A stretch of 39,658 nucleotides of DNA from Pseudomonadota bacterium (GTDB taxonomy: Bacteria > Desulfobacterota > DSM-4660 > Desulfatiglandales > B25-G16). Position numbers and translations under genes: made by a program. Below the pieces are notes generated by a model that was not told the DNA's origin, ran no database searches, and worked only from the letters and a program-made list of their open reading frames with translations. The number at the start of each line of letters is the position of its first letter. The stretch's first letter is position 1. Shown one piece after another: positions 9,218 to 20,083 of this stretch. Where the stretch lies: positions 1-39,658 of the forward strand of contig JAUVXZ010000005.1 in the NCBI GenBank assembly GCA_030603345.1, written 5' to 3'.

Positions 9218-10372
9218 TCACTCACGGCTGCTCCACAACAAAACCGAACATACCAGGGTCACTGCAAGTGCAACTGCACCCGCCGTGGTAAAACTGACGG
9301 AGAAGCCGTACTGGTCAATCAGATAACCCATAATCAGCGTCAGCACGCCACCTCCTTCCATGTTCCCGAAGAAGTAGATACCCAGCACCGTAGAACGGCG
9401 ACGCTGTGAGGTCTGCCCAACAATGTAAGCCTCTGCAACCGGCATGCGGACATATATGGTTATTCCCATAACCAGCAACAACAATACGATGCCCCAGCGG
9501 TACGGCGCCAGATTAAGAAGGTAGATGAGGGGGCCGGTAATAGTACATACCGTCAGTATCACCGGCACCCTGCCCCAGCGATCGGAGAGATAGCCTCCAA
9601 TAGGGCCTACCCATAGGCCCGCTGAGTATATTATAGCTATCAGTGCTGCAGCTGTCGCCTTGGGAATAAGGAAGTGGTCGACCAAAAATAGCGGGACAAA
9701 CGAGATTGTGGAATAAAGAACCGCATGGGTGAAGGTGCTCAGGAATATGATATATGCCAGTCGGCGGAAGCGCCTTGGATCAGGTGTTTCCTCGTCATAG
9801 GTCTTGGTAGTCTGTGACTGGACTTTCTTTGCTACTAACCGCTGACCCAGGAGCACATATAATAAAACTCCGAATGCAGCAGTGGGGACAGCCAGGGTGA
9901 TGAATGCGCCGCGCCAGCCCCAGGTGGCGCCGATGCCAGCGGCCATGAGGGGGGCTAAGAAAAAGCTGACGCCTCCCCCAATCATATGCAATCCCAGTGC
10001 CCTGCCCAGGTTCTCCGGCTTAACCGAAGCAGAGATCAGCGGAGGAACAGCTGGATGGTAGCCTCCGGCAAGCAGGGCCATTACCACGAGGAAGACTATC
10101 ATCGTTAGGTAGGTGTGCGAAAGGCCGACCAAAAGACCGGCCAGGGCCACGCCGAGTATGCCCGTGGTTATGAGTATCCGAGGCCCCACCCGGTCACCGA
10201 GTAAACCGGCGGGCACCTGACCCATGCCATATGCCAGAATGAACGCCGAGATCACGAATCCGGACTGGGTGTAATCGAGGCCAAAATCGCTGCGGATCAT
10301 CGGCAGGAGCGGTACGGGGAGTGCGGTCAGCAGATGGTGGGCGAAATGTGCCAAGACAAAGAGGGGCAGCAA
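9218..10372 (-). CDS. MFS transporter
   Basis: 12-TM-like hydrophobic pattern; GLLGDRVGPRILITTG and GYLSDRWGRVPVILT MFS loops. Confidence 0.88.
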   Translation of the reverse strand: MLPLFVLAHFAHHLLTALPVPLLPMIRSDFGLDYTQSGFVISAFILAYGMGQVPAGLLGDRVGPRILITTGILGVALAGLLVGLSHTYLTMIVFLVVMALLAGGYHPAVPPLISASVKPENLGRALGLHMIGGGVSFFLAPLMAAGIGATWGWRGAFITLAVPTAAFGVLLYVLLGQRLVAKKVQSQTTKTYDEETPDPRRFRRLAYIIFLSTFTHAVLYSTISFVPLFLVDHFLIPKATAAALIAIIYSAGLWVGPIGGYLSDRWGRVPVILTVCTITGPLIYLLNLAPYRWGIVLLLLVMGITIYVRMPVAEAYIVGQTSQRRRSTVLGIYFFGNMEGGGVLTLIMGYLIDQYGFSVSFTTAGAVALAVTLVCSVLLWSSRE

Positions 10373-10505
10373 TCCGGAAAAAAATGAGCGGACATCTTCT
10401 GTTTTAATGGTTTCCCCTTTCCGTATGATCTGCTCGTTCTGAGCACAACGTCCACAATACCCAGGCTGTTGCCCAAATGGAAATCCCTTTCCTCTTTTGC
10501 ATCGT

Positions 10506-10797
10506 TTAACCGCCGGCGATAGGAGGAAATATTGATACCTTATCCCCTTCTTTCAGTTCTGTTTCGACTCCATCAAGGTGCTGGATGTGTCTCCCATTTT
10601 TCAAAATAATGACATAGGGTTTTATTTTGCCATTATCAAAGATCTTTTTCCGGCGCTCTTCGGTGTTGAAAATGAGACCTAGAAGCTCCCCAATACTAGT
10701 TCCGGGTTTTACCGCAACTTCCATCGCGTTTGTCCCGAAGATATCCCTGAATGTTGCAAAGAATTGTACGTTTATCCTCTGTATCACCAGCACCTGC
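10506..10797 (-). CDS. MoaD/ThiS family protein
   Basis: INVQFFATFRDIFGTNAMEVAVKPGTSIGELL...ELKEGDKVSIFPPIAGG: beta-grasp with C-terminal GG. GTG near 10797 preferred to the track's 10874 start. Confidence 0.85.
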
Positions 10798-11680
10798 CTT
10801 TCGAATGACCGTCGTACCAAAGTGCCCAGTAGCTCTCTGGTGGGGCTTCTAGATAATCTTGGATGGGCCTGCACTTTGCCTTAAAGAGAAAGAACACTGG
10901 ACTGGGTAGATCCCTAGGATACATGGACTCAAAATTCGCCATCCCCTTAGCCAACATAAGGTCTGCCTGGTCAACAAGATCAAGAAATTCCTTTGAAACA
11001 TGTTCCCAATCTATCCCCACTCCATCCGTTCCGGTGTCTGCCACCTCAGAAAACCGCCTCTCCAGACTACTTACCTTGAGCTCAGCCCTGGTCACATCGT
11101 TCAGCGAAGGGCCACCCTTCACCACCAAAACCGTTCGCGCGGCCCGGTCTCGAATGTATTCATAGAGTGGCTGATCAAAGTAAATCTCGCCAGCATTGTC
11201 AGTTAGGTAGAGGACCAAGCCCGGACCTTCTGAGAGGAAACTCTCTAGTCGGGCAACATCATCGTGGAAAAAGGAAAGGCCTTTTTGGGTCTGGTCTGGA
11301 ATGTGAGAAAGGGCCTTATCAGGATCCATGAAAAAATCCAAGCTATTACCCAAAACCGCCAGGCTCATGCGTGAACGCAGATCTTCTCCCACATACCTTT
11401 CCAGTTGTGAAAAAACTCTGTTGGCCTGTGCCATTTCCTCGGCCTTGAATTGGGCATAGGGGTCTGACACCCGTGAGCGGCGTTTGATCTCCCTGAGGAT
11501 CCGATTGGCCGCCTCAGGGGAGGTGAGGCCCCTCCGCTCTGCATCGATCAGGATTTCACGAGCCACAGCCTCAGCTTCTACCACGAATTGAGCATCTTCC
11601 CCGGCAACCTGTGTGGCCGCCTGCTGAGCCAGATCCATCAAGCAATCAACGCATTGGGGAAAGGGTTTGAAGGGTTCCAC
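10784..11680 (-). CDS. DUF89/ARMT1-like family protein
   Basis: PQCVDCLMDLA; LTDNAGEIYFDQPLYEYI; LAKGMANFESMY...FFLFKAKCRPI typical of DUF89. Confidence 0.88.
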   Translation of the reverse strand: MEPFKPFPQCVDCLMDLAQQAATQVAGEDAQFVVEAEAVAREILIDAERRGLTSPEAANRILREIKRRSRVSDPYAQFKAEEMAQANRVFSQLERYVGEDLRSRMSLAVLGNSLDFFMDPDKALSHIPDQTQKGLSFFHDDVARLESFLSEGPGLVLYLTDNAGEIYFDQPLYEYIRDRAARTVLVVKGGPSLNDVTRAELKVSSLERRFSEVADTGTDGVGIDWEHVSKEFLDLVDQADLMLAKGMANFESMYPRDLPSPVFFLFKAKCRPIQDYLEAPPESYWALWYDGHSKGRCW

Positions 11681-12140
11681 CGTTTAGCCTCCTTATAAAG
11701 ACTTTTTTTGCCTTTTGATCCTATCAGAGCCAAACCTTAATTCAAGAAAAAAAGACAGGTAAGAAAATGGCTCTCCCCAGGATCCGGTAATCTCCTGTGA
11801 GATGCAACCTCAAGTGGTGGAAGCCTATCCTTTTATTCTACCACTTAATCTTTTGAAATCCTTTCAGTTGAACTGTCACCACGGGAACACTTTTGAACGA
11901 TACCAATCTTTTACCTTTGATTTTTTATTTTGCAATGTTACTACTGAGAGCATCAAATAGCTTGCAATATCGGGAGGGGCATGAGGTTTTTTCTGTTGTG
12001 ACCATCCTAGACCCTTCTCGGTTATGTCCAATGCAAACAATAATATGCTCTGGTTAGTGCATACTCGGAGTAAGGGAGGATTTCAATGAAAGATGAGAAA
12101 ACCGATACAGGATCATTAGTGTCAAATGGGAGGGTTACTC

Positions 12141-13298
12141 ATGGCCAAAGTTTATAAACATCTCGAAACCAGACTTATTCACGCCGGTGAACCTGACCCA
12201 CCTATCGAAGGTGCAGTCAGTATGCCGATTTTTCAGTCTTCTACCTTTGAATACAGCGGGGCCACCAGTTACCATGATCTCAAATACATTCGCCTGAATA
12301 ATACGCCGAACCACGTTGCCTTGCATCAAAAGCTGGCGGCCTTAGAGAACGCCGAGGCAGCGCTGGTGACTGCCAGCGGTATGGCGGTAATTTCAACTAC
12401 CCTTCTAACCCTTCTCTCTTCGGGGGATCACGTGCTGGCACAAGACTGTCTGTATGGCGGGACACATGATTTGATCACCAAAGATCTTCCCACCTTGGGC
12501 ATCTCATATGATTTCATCGATGCTGACAATCCGGATTCCTGGGAGCACCAACTCCACCCCAATACCAAAGCGATCTATGTTGAAACAATGACCAACCCAC
12601 TGCTCCAGGTCGGAGATCTCAAAACGGTTGTTGAATTTGCCAACGCCCGTGGCCTGGTTTCTGTGATCGATAATACCTTTGCCAGCCCTGTCAATTTCCG
12701 ACCACCTGAATGGGGTTTTGACCTCTCGCTCCACAGTTGCACCAAATACCTCAACGGTCATTCGGACATTGTAGCCGGCGCTGTCATCGGATGCACCGAT
12801 CTGATCGAGAAGATCACTCACAAACTCAACCACCTGGGCGGTTCCCTCGATCCCCACGCCTGTTTTCTGCTGCATCGCGGTCTGAAAACACTTGCCGTGC
12901 GGGTAAAATATCAGAATGAGAGCACGATCAAGATTGCTCTGTTCCTAGAAAAGCATCCGGCAGTCAAAAAAGTTAATTATCCGGGCCTTGAAAGCCATCC
13001 CAGGTACCAGCGTGCCTGCGAACTATTTGATGGTTTCAGTGGTATGTTGAGTTTCGAACTGAAAGGCGGTGTCAAGGCAGCGGAGCGCTTTATACAAAAT
13101 ACGACAATACCATTCGTCGCCCCAAGTCTCGGGGGCGTGGAAAGCCTCATCACGCGACCGGTCACCACATCTCACTCAGGCATGTCTCCCGAAGACCGGA
13201 AAAAGCTGGGAATTTCCGAAAGTTTAATCCGGGTATCGGTAGGAATAGAAGCAACTGAAGATATTATTGAGGATTTTGATCAGGCCTTGAAGGCTTAG
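12141..13298 (+). CDS. Cys/Met metabolism PLP-dependent transsulfuration enzyme
   Basis: ETRLIHAGEPDPPIEGAVSMPIFQSSTF; YVETMTNPLLQVGDL; SLHSCTKYLNGHSD (PLP lysine); GVESLITRPVTTSHSGMSPEDRKKLGIS. Confidence 0.93.
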   Translation: MAKVYKHLETRLIHAGEPDPPIEGAVSMPIFQSSTFEYSGATSYHDLKYIRLNNTPNHVALHQKLAALENAEAALVTASGMAVISTTLLTLLSSGDHVLAQDCLYGGTHDLITKDLPTLGISYDFIDADNPDSWEHQLHPNTKAIYVETMTNPLLQVGDLKTVVEFANARGLVSVIDNTFASPVNFRPPEWGFDLSLHSCTKYLNGHSDIVAGAVIGCTDLIEKITHKLNHLGGSLDPHACFLLHRGLKTLAVRVKYQNESTIKIALFLEKHPAVKKVNYPGLESHPRYQRACELFDGFSGMLSFELKGGVKAAERFIQNTTIPFVAPSLGGVESLITRPVTTSHSGMSPEDRKKLGISESLIRVSVGIEATEDIIEDFDQALKA

Positions 13299-13337
13299 CG
13301 TTAACCAGGCCTTCGGTGTACTTTTTGGTTTATTTGG

Positions 13338-13361
13338 GCCGCTTGTTTTTCGTCAAGCGGC
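13338..13361 (+). terminator. Rho-independent-type hairpin between convergent genes
   Basis: GCCGCTTG-tttttcgt-CAAGCGGC followed by TTCCTTTT. Confidence 0.65.
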
Positions 13362-13382
13362 TTCCTTTTGGATCAATTCTTC

Positions 13383-14630
13383 TTAGGCCTTCCTTCCTTT
13401 TAGTGTCAAAGCGAGGAAAACACCTACAATGAGGAGGGCTGCTGCAGTCAGAAAGGAAGACGTATAAGCGCCAGTATGCGCAATCAACATCTGCGATGAC
13501 CTGCCCATGACGAATCCTCCCACTCCCCAAGCGGTAAACACAATTCCGTAGTTGATGCCAAAATTCTTCAGACCCCAGCTGTCCTTTGTCAAAGAGGGGA
13601 AGAGCGAAAGATTGGTTCCATAGTTGAAACCAATGAAGGTTGCCACCAGGACAAGAACAACAGCACTCGACTTTTCAGCCCCTACAATGGGAATAGCCAC
13701 AAGCATGAGAATCGTCTGAACACCCAGCATGATCATAAGTGTCGCACGCCGGCCAATCTTGTCCGATAGGATTCCTGCGATGATCCGACCGCCTGCATTT
13801 CCAATGGCCAAAATGGCCACGACCAAAAAAGCCAATTCCCCCATGCTCTTTTTGGCCATCCCTGCCAGACTTCCTATCACCATGAGCCCTGCCCCAGCCC
13901 CTATGAAGTAGATGAGCCATATAGTATAGAAGGCCCGTGTCTTCAACATCTCCGATGGTTTGGCCTCAATTTCTGCAATGTCCGAAGAAACAGTTTGGCT
14001 GACATTGACACCAGCACCTTCAGGGACATAACCTGCCGGGGGATTCACAAGGAGCATGGCAAGTCCGCACACGACCACCAGGAAGGCTATCCCGAAAAAT
14101 AGCATGGCCTTCTGCAATCCCCAAATACCAAGAAAATATTGTGCCAGGGGCGCAATATACAAAGAGGCAAGGCCAAAACCACAAACCACCAGCCCAGCAA
14201 TCAATCCAGTTTTTGCAGGAGGAAACCATTTCAGCGCTGGCGGGGTTGCTGCAGCATAGCCGAAGCCAATACCTGCGCCTGCCAGCACGCCAAATCCCAG
14301 AACCCAGGCAACATAGTTTGTGGTCTGCGAAATCCAAATGAAGCCCAGTCCCACGAGGACACCACCCATTAAAGCGGTCCTCCTGGGCCCAAATCGATCC
14401 TGACACTTTCCGGCCAGAATCATTATAAAGGCAAAGACAATACAGCAGATAGCGTACGGGTCATTCAACGAGGCAAGATCCCAGTTGAAGGCCCCTTCGC
14501 CTCCTTCCTCGATAGATTGCCTGATTGCCCCCTTGAAGATGCTCCACGTATAGAGAATACCGAGGGCAAGGTTAATTCCTGTTCCACTGAAAGTAACGGT
14601 CCAACCCCTGTTCTTCATCATTTGTGACAT
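13383..14630 (-). CDS. OFA (oxalate/formate antiporter)-like MFS transporter
   Basis: NLALGILYTWSIFKGAI; GAGIGFGYAAATPPALKWFPPAKTGLIAGLVVCGFGLASLYIAPL; GRIIAGILSDKIGRR. Confidence 0.9.
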   Translation of the reverse strand: MSQMMKNRGWTVTFSGTGINLALGILYTWSIFKGAIRQSIEEGGEGAFNWDLASLNDPYAICCIVFAFIMILAGKCQDRFGPRRTALMGGVLVGLGFIWISQTTNYVAWVLGFGVLAGAGIGFGYAAATPPALKWFPPAKTGLIAGLVVCGFGLASLYIAPLAQYFLGIWGLQKAMLFFGIAFLVVVCGLAMLLVNPPAGYVPEGAGVNVSQTVSSDIAEIEAKPSEMLKTRAFYTIWLIYFIGAGAGLMVIGSLAGMAKKSMGELAFLVVAILAIGNAGGRIIAGILSDKIGRRATLMIMLGVQTILMLVAIPIVGAEKSSAVVLVLVATFIGFNYGTNLSLFPSLTKDSWGLKNFGINYGIVFTAWGVGGFVMGRSSQMLIAHTGAYTSSFLTAAALLIVGVFLALTLKGRKA

Positions 14631-15093
14631 AATGTTCTCCTTCAGCTCGTTACACTATTAAGGATGAAACTCAACTCCTCGCGGAAGTCTTCACCAGAAC
14701 TCCAGAGGGTGCTCCAGGGAAAAACCCAAATAAGCAGGCAAATAAGTTGGCAACAAGGACTGGCACTGATTTACCTGTCGCTCACTTGATAGGGAATGTT
14801 GCACCATCCGCACAACAAGGCATCTTTTGATAGGACTGTGTAAAGCGCTGAAGAGCCCTCTTCTCATATGCGCTGTAATGCCTCCGATGCCAATTTTAGT
14901 AAGTTGTGCAAAGGCATTAAGAAGTCCGTCAAGAGATATCTTGCCAAAAAAATCTTCTTAGGTCCTTTTGATTCTTAACTTACGTCGCCTGGTAAAGAAA
15001 GCCCAGAGACTGGTAAACCCGGTGGCATTAAAGCCGAGTTTATTTATTTAGTCAGATAGGATCAATGAGGCAACTTACTCAAAAACAAAAATA

Positions 15094-15118
15094 CCACACC
15101 CATTCATGAATGGGGTGG
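15094..15118. terminator. Palindromic hairpin, possible terminator downstream of RND operon
   Basis: CCAC(a)CCCATTCATGAATGGG(g)TGG; T-rich on the minus-strand 3' side (tatttttgttttt). Confidence 0.45.
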
Positions 15119-15453
15119 CTTTATTTTCTGTCTATTCCCTATCCCTCGTAGGGCAAATTACCTAGTTTCGTGAAATAGGAAACGAAAAAGGGATCTTAAG
15201 ACAGTGGCGTCTCTTGAGACTGAAAGAGGTATTTGTGCTTATACCCTATTAATGGTGAAATGATGACGGATAAGGCCTTGTGCTATCATATTTTTCTCCT
15301 TACTCTTTCGCCATATTTAAAGCACGCCCTACAATAGTATCATAATGGTCCCATCAGTATTTGGCACTCTCCCCCATGTGAGAACCGTTGGAATCAGGGA
15401 TGGTGGCCAAAGAGATATGAATTGAACCCTTTCGATCAAGTCTTTCTGTCTGA

Positions 15454-18400
15454 CTAATCTCTTCCGACCCCCCTAATTGAGCCATATAAGGTAGGAACAA
15501 AGAAGAGGGTGAAAAGGGCGGATACCAACATCCCTCCGATCACTACCCGAGCCATAGGGGCATTCATCTCCGATCCTTCTCCGAACCCGACGGCCATGGG
15601 GGCAAGGGCCAGGGCTGTGGTGCAGGTGGTCATCAGGATTGGACGAAGCCGTCTCCTGCCTCCCAAGAGAATCGCCTCTTCCAAGGATTTCCCTTCTTTC
15701 CTCAATCGGCTGATGCAGTCTATCAAGACAATCCCATTGTTGACCACGATTCCGATAAGAAGGACCCCTCCGATAAAAACAGGGATCGTGACATTCATGT
15801 GGAGGATTAAAATCGCCAGAATAACGCCAATTGAGGCAAACGGTACCGTGAACATGATCACAAAGGGCTCCGAAAGGGACTCAAACTGGGAGGCCATAAC
15901 CATGTATACCAGAACAATTGCGAGAATAATGGCAAACAGGAGACCTCCAAAGGCCTCCTTTTGCTTTTCGTGCTCACTTGCAAAATCGAGGCGAAAGTTT
16001 TGAGGTATCTCCAGATTATGGATCCTCTCTGCAATATCCTGAACCACGTGCCCAAGATCTCGTCCCTGGATCCCTGCTCTCACCGTGATCAACCGCTGCT
16101 GATTTCTGCGCTCGATTTCTGTAGGTCCTTTCCCCTCGATGATACGCGCAAACCCTTTCAAGGAGATCTCCTTCCCACCCGGCCGGGTGATGAATATATC
16201 CAGGATATCATCGAGCCTCCCGCGATCCTCTTCCCGTAAACGCACAACGATATCGAACTCATCACCCCCCTCCCTGTACTGAGAGGCTACTGTTCCCTCC
16301 ACGTTGGTACGGATGGCTTGAAGAATTCTTGAAATCGGAAGACCCATTGTGGCTGCCTTGGACCTGTCTATGCTTATTCTGAGCTCGGGCCGATTGTCCT
16401 CAAGGCTGATCCTTGGATAAATGACCCCCTCCACGCTCCTTATCCTCCTTACGATGTCTTTAGCAAGGGCCTTACCCTTGTTGAGGTCGTAGCCCCGGAC
16501 GTCTATCTCGAGCCTCTCCTCCCTTCCCTGTCCGAGAATTCTCATGTACATGGATCTTCCCTCGGAAATCCGAACCGTTGCATCGGGAATATTGGCCAGT
16601 TCTGGCCTCAGGCCTGCCGCAATCTCCCTCGTGGAGCGCTTTCTATCCTTTTTGTCAACCAGAAAGGCCCGGAAAAAGGCCGTGTGAGATCCTCCTCCTC
16701 GACGCCAGCTGCCCCCTGAGCGGGCAAACATCCCCTCGACCTCCGGAATATTACGATTGATTATTTTCTCCACCTCTCTGGTGACCTGATCCGTGATCTC
16801 GAGACGGGTTCCCACCGGCATCTCAATAGCCCCGTTAATAATTCCCTCGTCGATCTCGGGAAAGAGCTCAGTTCCAACGCCCTTAAGATGGAAAGTTCCA
16901 AAGGCCAGAGCCAGGACGAAAACCGATCCACTCAAGACCGTTTTTCTGTGTTTCAGGCACCATCCCAGGCACTTCAAATATCCTTCATAGAAACGAGCTT
17001 TGGCCTCTGTCGACTCTTTTTTGTGAACTCGCAATACCTGAGATGAAAGCATGGGGATTAAGCTCAGAGCCACCACTAAAGATGCCAGAAGGGCGAAGGT
17101 GACGGTGAGGGCCATTTGCTTAAACATCACGCCTTCTATGCCCCTCAAAAACAGGAGGGGAAGAAATACGCAGATGGTCGTTAAGGTAGAGGCAGTGATG
17201 GCCATCCCCACCTCCTGGCTGCCCTTCAGGGCTCCTTCTATGGCTCCCCTTCCCTCTTCTCGATGCCTAAAGATGTTCTCAAGAACCACAATAGAGCTGT
17301 CTAGAATCATCCCAATTCCAAGCGCTAATCCGCCGAGGGACATCATGTTGAGACTCAGCCCCATCAACTCCAAGAGAAAGAAGGTAGACCACACGGCGAT
17401 CGGTATGGAGCTAGCGATGATCAATGTGCTTCGCGTGTTTCTGAGGAAGGCGAATAGCACTATTACCGCAAGGATACCCCCAATAAAGGCGACCTGTTTG
17501 ACCTGTCGTATCGACTTTCTGATGAAATCCGCTCCATCAATAATAACCGACAAGGTCACCCCCTGAGGAAGGTCCCGTTTGAGCCTAGGAATAATTTCGA
17601 GAACCCTGTCGGAGATCTGAACGGTGTTGCTTCCCGACTGTTTCCTGATAGCCACAACCACACCGAGCTCACCGTTAATCCTGGTGTGGGTGCGACGCTC
17701 CTTAAAGCCATCCTTCACATCTGCAACCTGCTTCAGGTAGATGGGCCTACCCTCCTTGATGCCCACAATGGTATTTTCTATCTGCTCCAAACTCGAGAAT
17801 TCTCCCATGGGACGAATCAGCCATTCCCTTCTACCCGCCTCGAGACGGCCCCCCGGCAGAGAGAGATTTTCTGCCTTCAGGATGTCAACCAAAACATCGA
17901 TGGACAGACCAACTGAGCGGAGCTTCTCTCCCTGTACCTCCACCTGGATCTCCCTCTCCAGGCCTCCCCATATATCAACGGCTGCCACTCCTTCAATCTG
18001 TTCGAGATCATACTTAATCCGGCCGTCTGCCAGATCTCGCAGCTTGGATTTATGCAGTGGACCTCTCAAGGAAATAATGAGGATAGGGCGGTTTGAGGGA
18101 TCGTATTTATAAAGAAAGGGGTCGTCTGCATCTTCGGGCAGAAAACGGCGAATCCGATCCAGTTTCTCCCGAATATCATTGGCTGATTCTGCCAGGTCCG
18201 CCCCCCAGTTGAAATCCACCGTTACTGTGGAGCCATCTTCAGCGGAGGTAGCGCGCACATCCTTGACATTATCAATGGTGCTGACCGTTTTCTCGATCCG
18301 CTCAGTAATAAGCGATTCGATTTCCTGCGGCCCGGCTCCCTCGTATTTGGTGTAGATAGTGATGGACGGGTAGGTTATATCCGGCAAGATATCTATGGGA

Positions 18401-18495
18401 AGACGCAGCAAGGCAATGGACCCAAAGATCAGGAGGGCTAAGAAAAACATCGACGTAGTAATTGGTCTTCGAACGGCCAGATCCGAAAGGTTCAT
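15454..18495 (-). CDS. Efflux RND transporter permease subunit (HAE1/AcrB-like)
   Basis: MNLSDLAVRRPITTSMFFLALLIFGSIALLRLPIDILPDITYPSITI; GLALGIGMILDSSIVVLENIFRH; GIVVNNGIVLIDCI; 1013 aa. Confidence 0.95.
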   Translation of the reverse strand: MNLSDLAVRRPITTSMFFLALLIFGSIALLRLPIDILPDITYPSITIYTKYEGAGPQEIESLITERIEKTVSTIDNVKDVRATSAEDGSTVTVDFNWGADLAESANDIREKLDRIRRFLPEDADDPFLYKYDPSNRPILIISLRGPLHKSKLRDLADGRIKYDLEQIEGVAAVDIWGGLEREIQVEVQGEKLRSVGLSIDVLVDILKAENLSLPGGRLEAGRREWLIRPMGEFSSLEQIENTIVGIKEGRPIYLKQVADVKDGFKERRTHTRINGELGVVVAIRKQSGSNTVQISDRVLEIIPRLKRDLPQGVTLSVIIDGADFIRKSIRQVKQVAFIGGILAVIVLFAFLRNTRSTLIIASSIPIAVWSTFFLLELMGLSLNMMSLGGLALGIGMILDSSIVVLENIFRHREEGRGAIEGALKGSQEVGMAITASTLTTICVFLPLLFLRGIEGVMFKQMALTVTFALLASLVVALSLIPMLSSQVLRVHKKESTEAKARFYEGYLKCLGWCLKHRKTVLSGSVFVLALAFGTFHLKGVGTELFPEIDEGIINGAIEMPVGTRLEITDQVTREVEKIINRNIPEVEGMFARSGGSWRRGGGSHTAFFRAFLVDKKDRKRSTREIAAGLRPELANIPDATVRISEGRSMYMRILGQGREERLEIDVRGYDLNKGKALAKDIVRRIRSVEGVIYPRISLEDNRPELRISIDRSKAATMGLPISRILQAIRTNVEGTVASQYREGGDEFDIVVRLREEDRGRLDDILDIFITRPGGKEISLKGFARIIEGKGPTEIERRNQQRLITVRAGIQGRDLGHVVQDIAERIHNLEIPQNFRLDFASEHEKQKEAFGGLLFAIILAIVLVYMVMASQFESLSEPFVIMFTVPFASIGVILAILILHMNVTIPVFIGGVLLIGIVVNNGIVLIDCISRLRKEGKSLEEAILLGGRRRLRPILMTTCTTALALAPMAVGFGEGSEMNAPMARVVIGGMLVSALFTLFFVPTLYGSIRGVGRD

Positions 18496-19763
18496 GGGTT
18501 TTTGTGTCTCCGGATAACCTTTACGGGCATCCCATCTCTGAGCTCATAGTGTCCTGCTACGATAACCTCGTCCCCTTCTCGCAACCCCCTCAGAACCTCC
18601 ACGAATTGCTCTCCCTCAAGCCCGAGAGTGACCTCCCTGAGTGATGCCCGACCGCTGTCATGGATGAAGACCCTCGCGGGATCACTTTCTCTCAACAGGG
18701 AGTCTTTGGAGAGCAAGAGAACCTGCTCGCGCCTCTGGACAACGAGATTTACCCGGGCAAACATGCCCGGCTTTAGTCTATAATCCCTGTTGTCAACCTG
18801 AATCTCCACGTCGGCCGTTCTGCTATTAGGATCGACAGTGGGGCTAATGCATGTTATTTTCCCCTTAAAGATCTCTTCTCTGTAAGCATCCACAGAAATG
18901 TCGGCAGTAGCCCCACAGTGGAGCTGAGCGAGTTCGCTCTCCACAACCTGAACAACGGCTTTGACACGATCCATGGCCACGATCCTCACGATTGGAGTGG
19001 TCTTGCTAACAAGCGCACCTTTATCCACAAACCTCTTGCTAACAACCCCGCTAATAGGAGCGCGGATAGTAGTGTTCTTTAACTGCATCTCGGCCAGCCT
19101 CACCGAGGCCTCAGCCTGACGAATCTGTGCAAGGAGTGCATCCCGGTCCTCCTGCCTCGCTCCCTTTTTTAACAGGGTTAGTTTCTCACTTGCTGAGCTG
19201 TATTCAGCCTCATTGAGGGTCACTTTTAGCATGGCTTCATCGAGGAGCTGTTGAGAGATATAATCCCTGTCCTTAAGCTTTTTTAACCTCCGGTAGTTGT
19301 CAAGACTGGTCTCCCAGCTGGCCTTAGTCTGGCGGACCAGTTGCTCGGCCTGGGCAATCTCCTCCGGTCTGGCCCCGGTCTCCATCTGCGCCCATCTGGC
19401 GCGCAGTACATCAAGGGCAGCCCCGTCTTCCTGCAGCTCTGCCTCCTTTTCCTCCCTCTCCACCATGGCAATGATCTGGTCTGCCTCTACCCTGTCTCCC
19501 TGATTCACCCTGATTCTCTCCAGAATGCCAGATACCTTTGAGAATACATCCACCGTCGCCTCAGCTACAATACTGCCGGTCAGATACAAATGGCGCTCCA
19601 GTGTGCCCCGAGGCAGCTCTACAGTCTCTACCGGGATTACCCTTTGGCGGTTCCCAACCGCTGGTGCACTCGCCTTTGTCTCCTTTCTCGACTCCGCTCC
19701 GGCCCAGTAAAGAGCAGCCCCCAAAAGAATCAATATTCCTACGAAAATCAGGGCCTTCTTCAC
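18492..19763 (-). CDS. RND efflux periplasmic adaptor subunit (HlyD/MFP)
   Basis: VFSKVSGILERIRVNQGDRVEADQIIAMVE; TIRAPISGVVSKRFVDKGALVS; overlaps RND permease start by 4 nt. Confidence 0.93.
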   Translation of the reverse strand: MKKALIFVGILILLGAALYWAGAESRKETKASAPAVGNRQRVIPVETVELPRGTLERHLYLTGSIVAEATVDVFSKVSGILERIRVNQGDRVEADQIIAMVEREEKEAELQEDGAALDVLRARWAQMETGARPEEIAQAEQLVRQTKASWETSLDNYRRLKKLKDRDYISQQLLDEAMLKVTLNEAEYSSASEKLTLLKKGARQEDRDALLAQIRQAEASVRLAEMQLKNTTIRAPISGVVSKRFVDKGALVSKTTPIVRIVAMDRVKAVVQVVESELAQLHCGATADISVDAYREEIFKGKITCISPTVDPNSRTADVEIQVDNRDYRLKPGMFARVNLVVQRREQVLLLSKDSLLRESDPARVFIHDSGRASLREVTLGLEGEQFVEVLRGLREGDEVIVAGHYELRDGMPVKVIRRHKNP

Positions 19764-20083
19764 CCTTCTTTCTCCTTTATCTTCAGATTCATCAATTTCT
19801 CGCCAGTTATGTGGGAAAATTCCTTGTTTCGGAACGTCACGCCAGCTTCAGCCATAAGATATTCTCGTTACTAATAAACAACGGATTTTACACCATATGG
19901 GATCCTTAAAGCTACTAAAAACGCTCATATACAATAGGTTGCACGTGCTATGACAGCAAAATTAGAGGGGAACATCAATAAAGTCAAAAGAAAAATGCTG
20001 TGATTGATGAGTGACTTCTTGCACTGTTGGCAGAGATAATGGAGCGGAGGGTGGGGAGACACCCTCGCCGCGGTGCACTCCCT

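Noticed and set aside
11740-12130. Possible SAM/Met-type riboswitch upstream of the PLP enzyme
   Set aside because: An AAGTGGTGGAA/TTCTACCACTT stem is present (11812-11846), but no recognisable SAM riboswitch core sequence was found.
15509-18112. Many plus-strand ORFs opposite the RND permease
   Set aside because: Antisense shadow ORFs of a strongly supported coding gene; no domain support.
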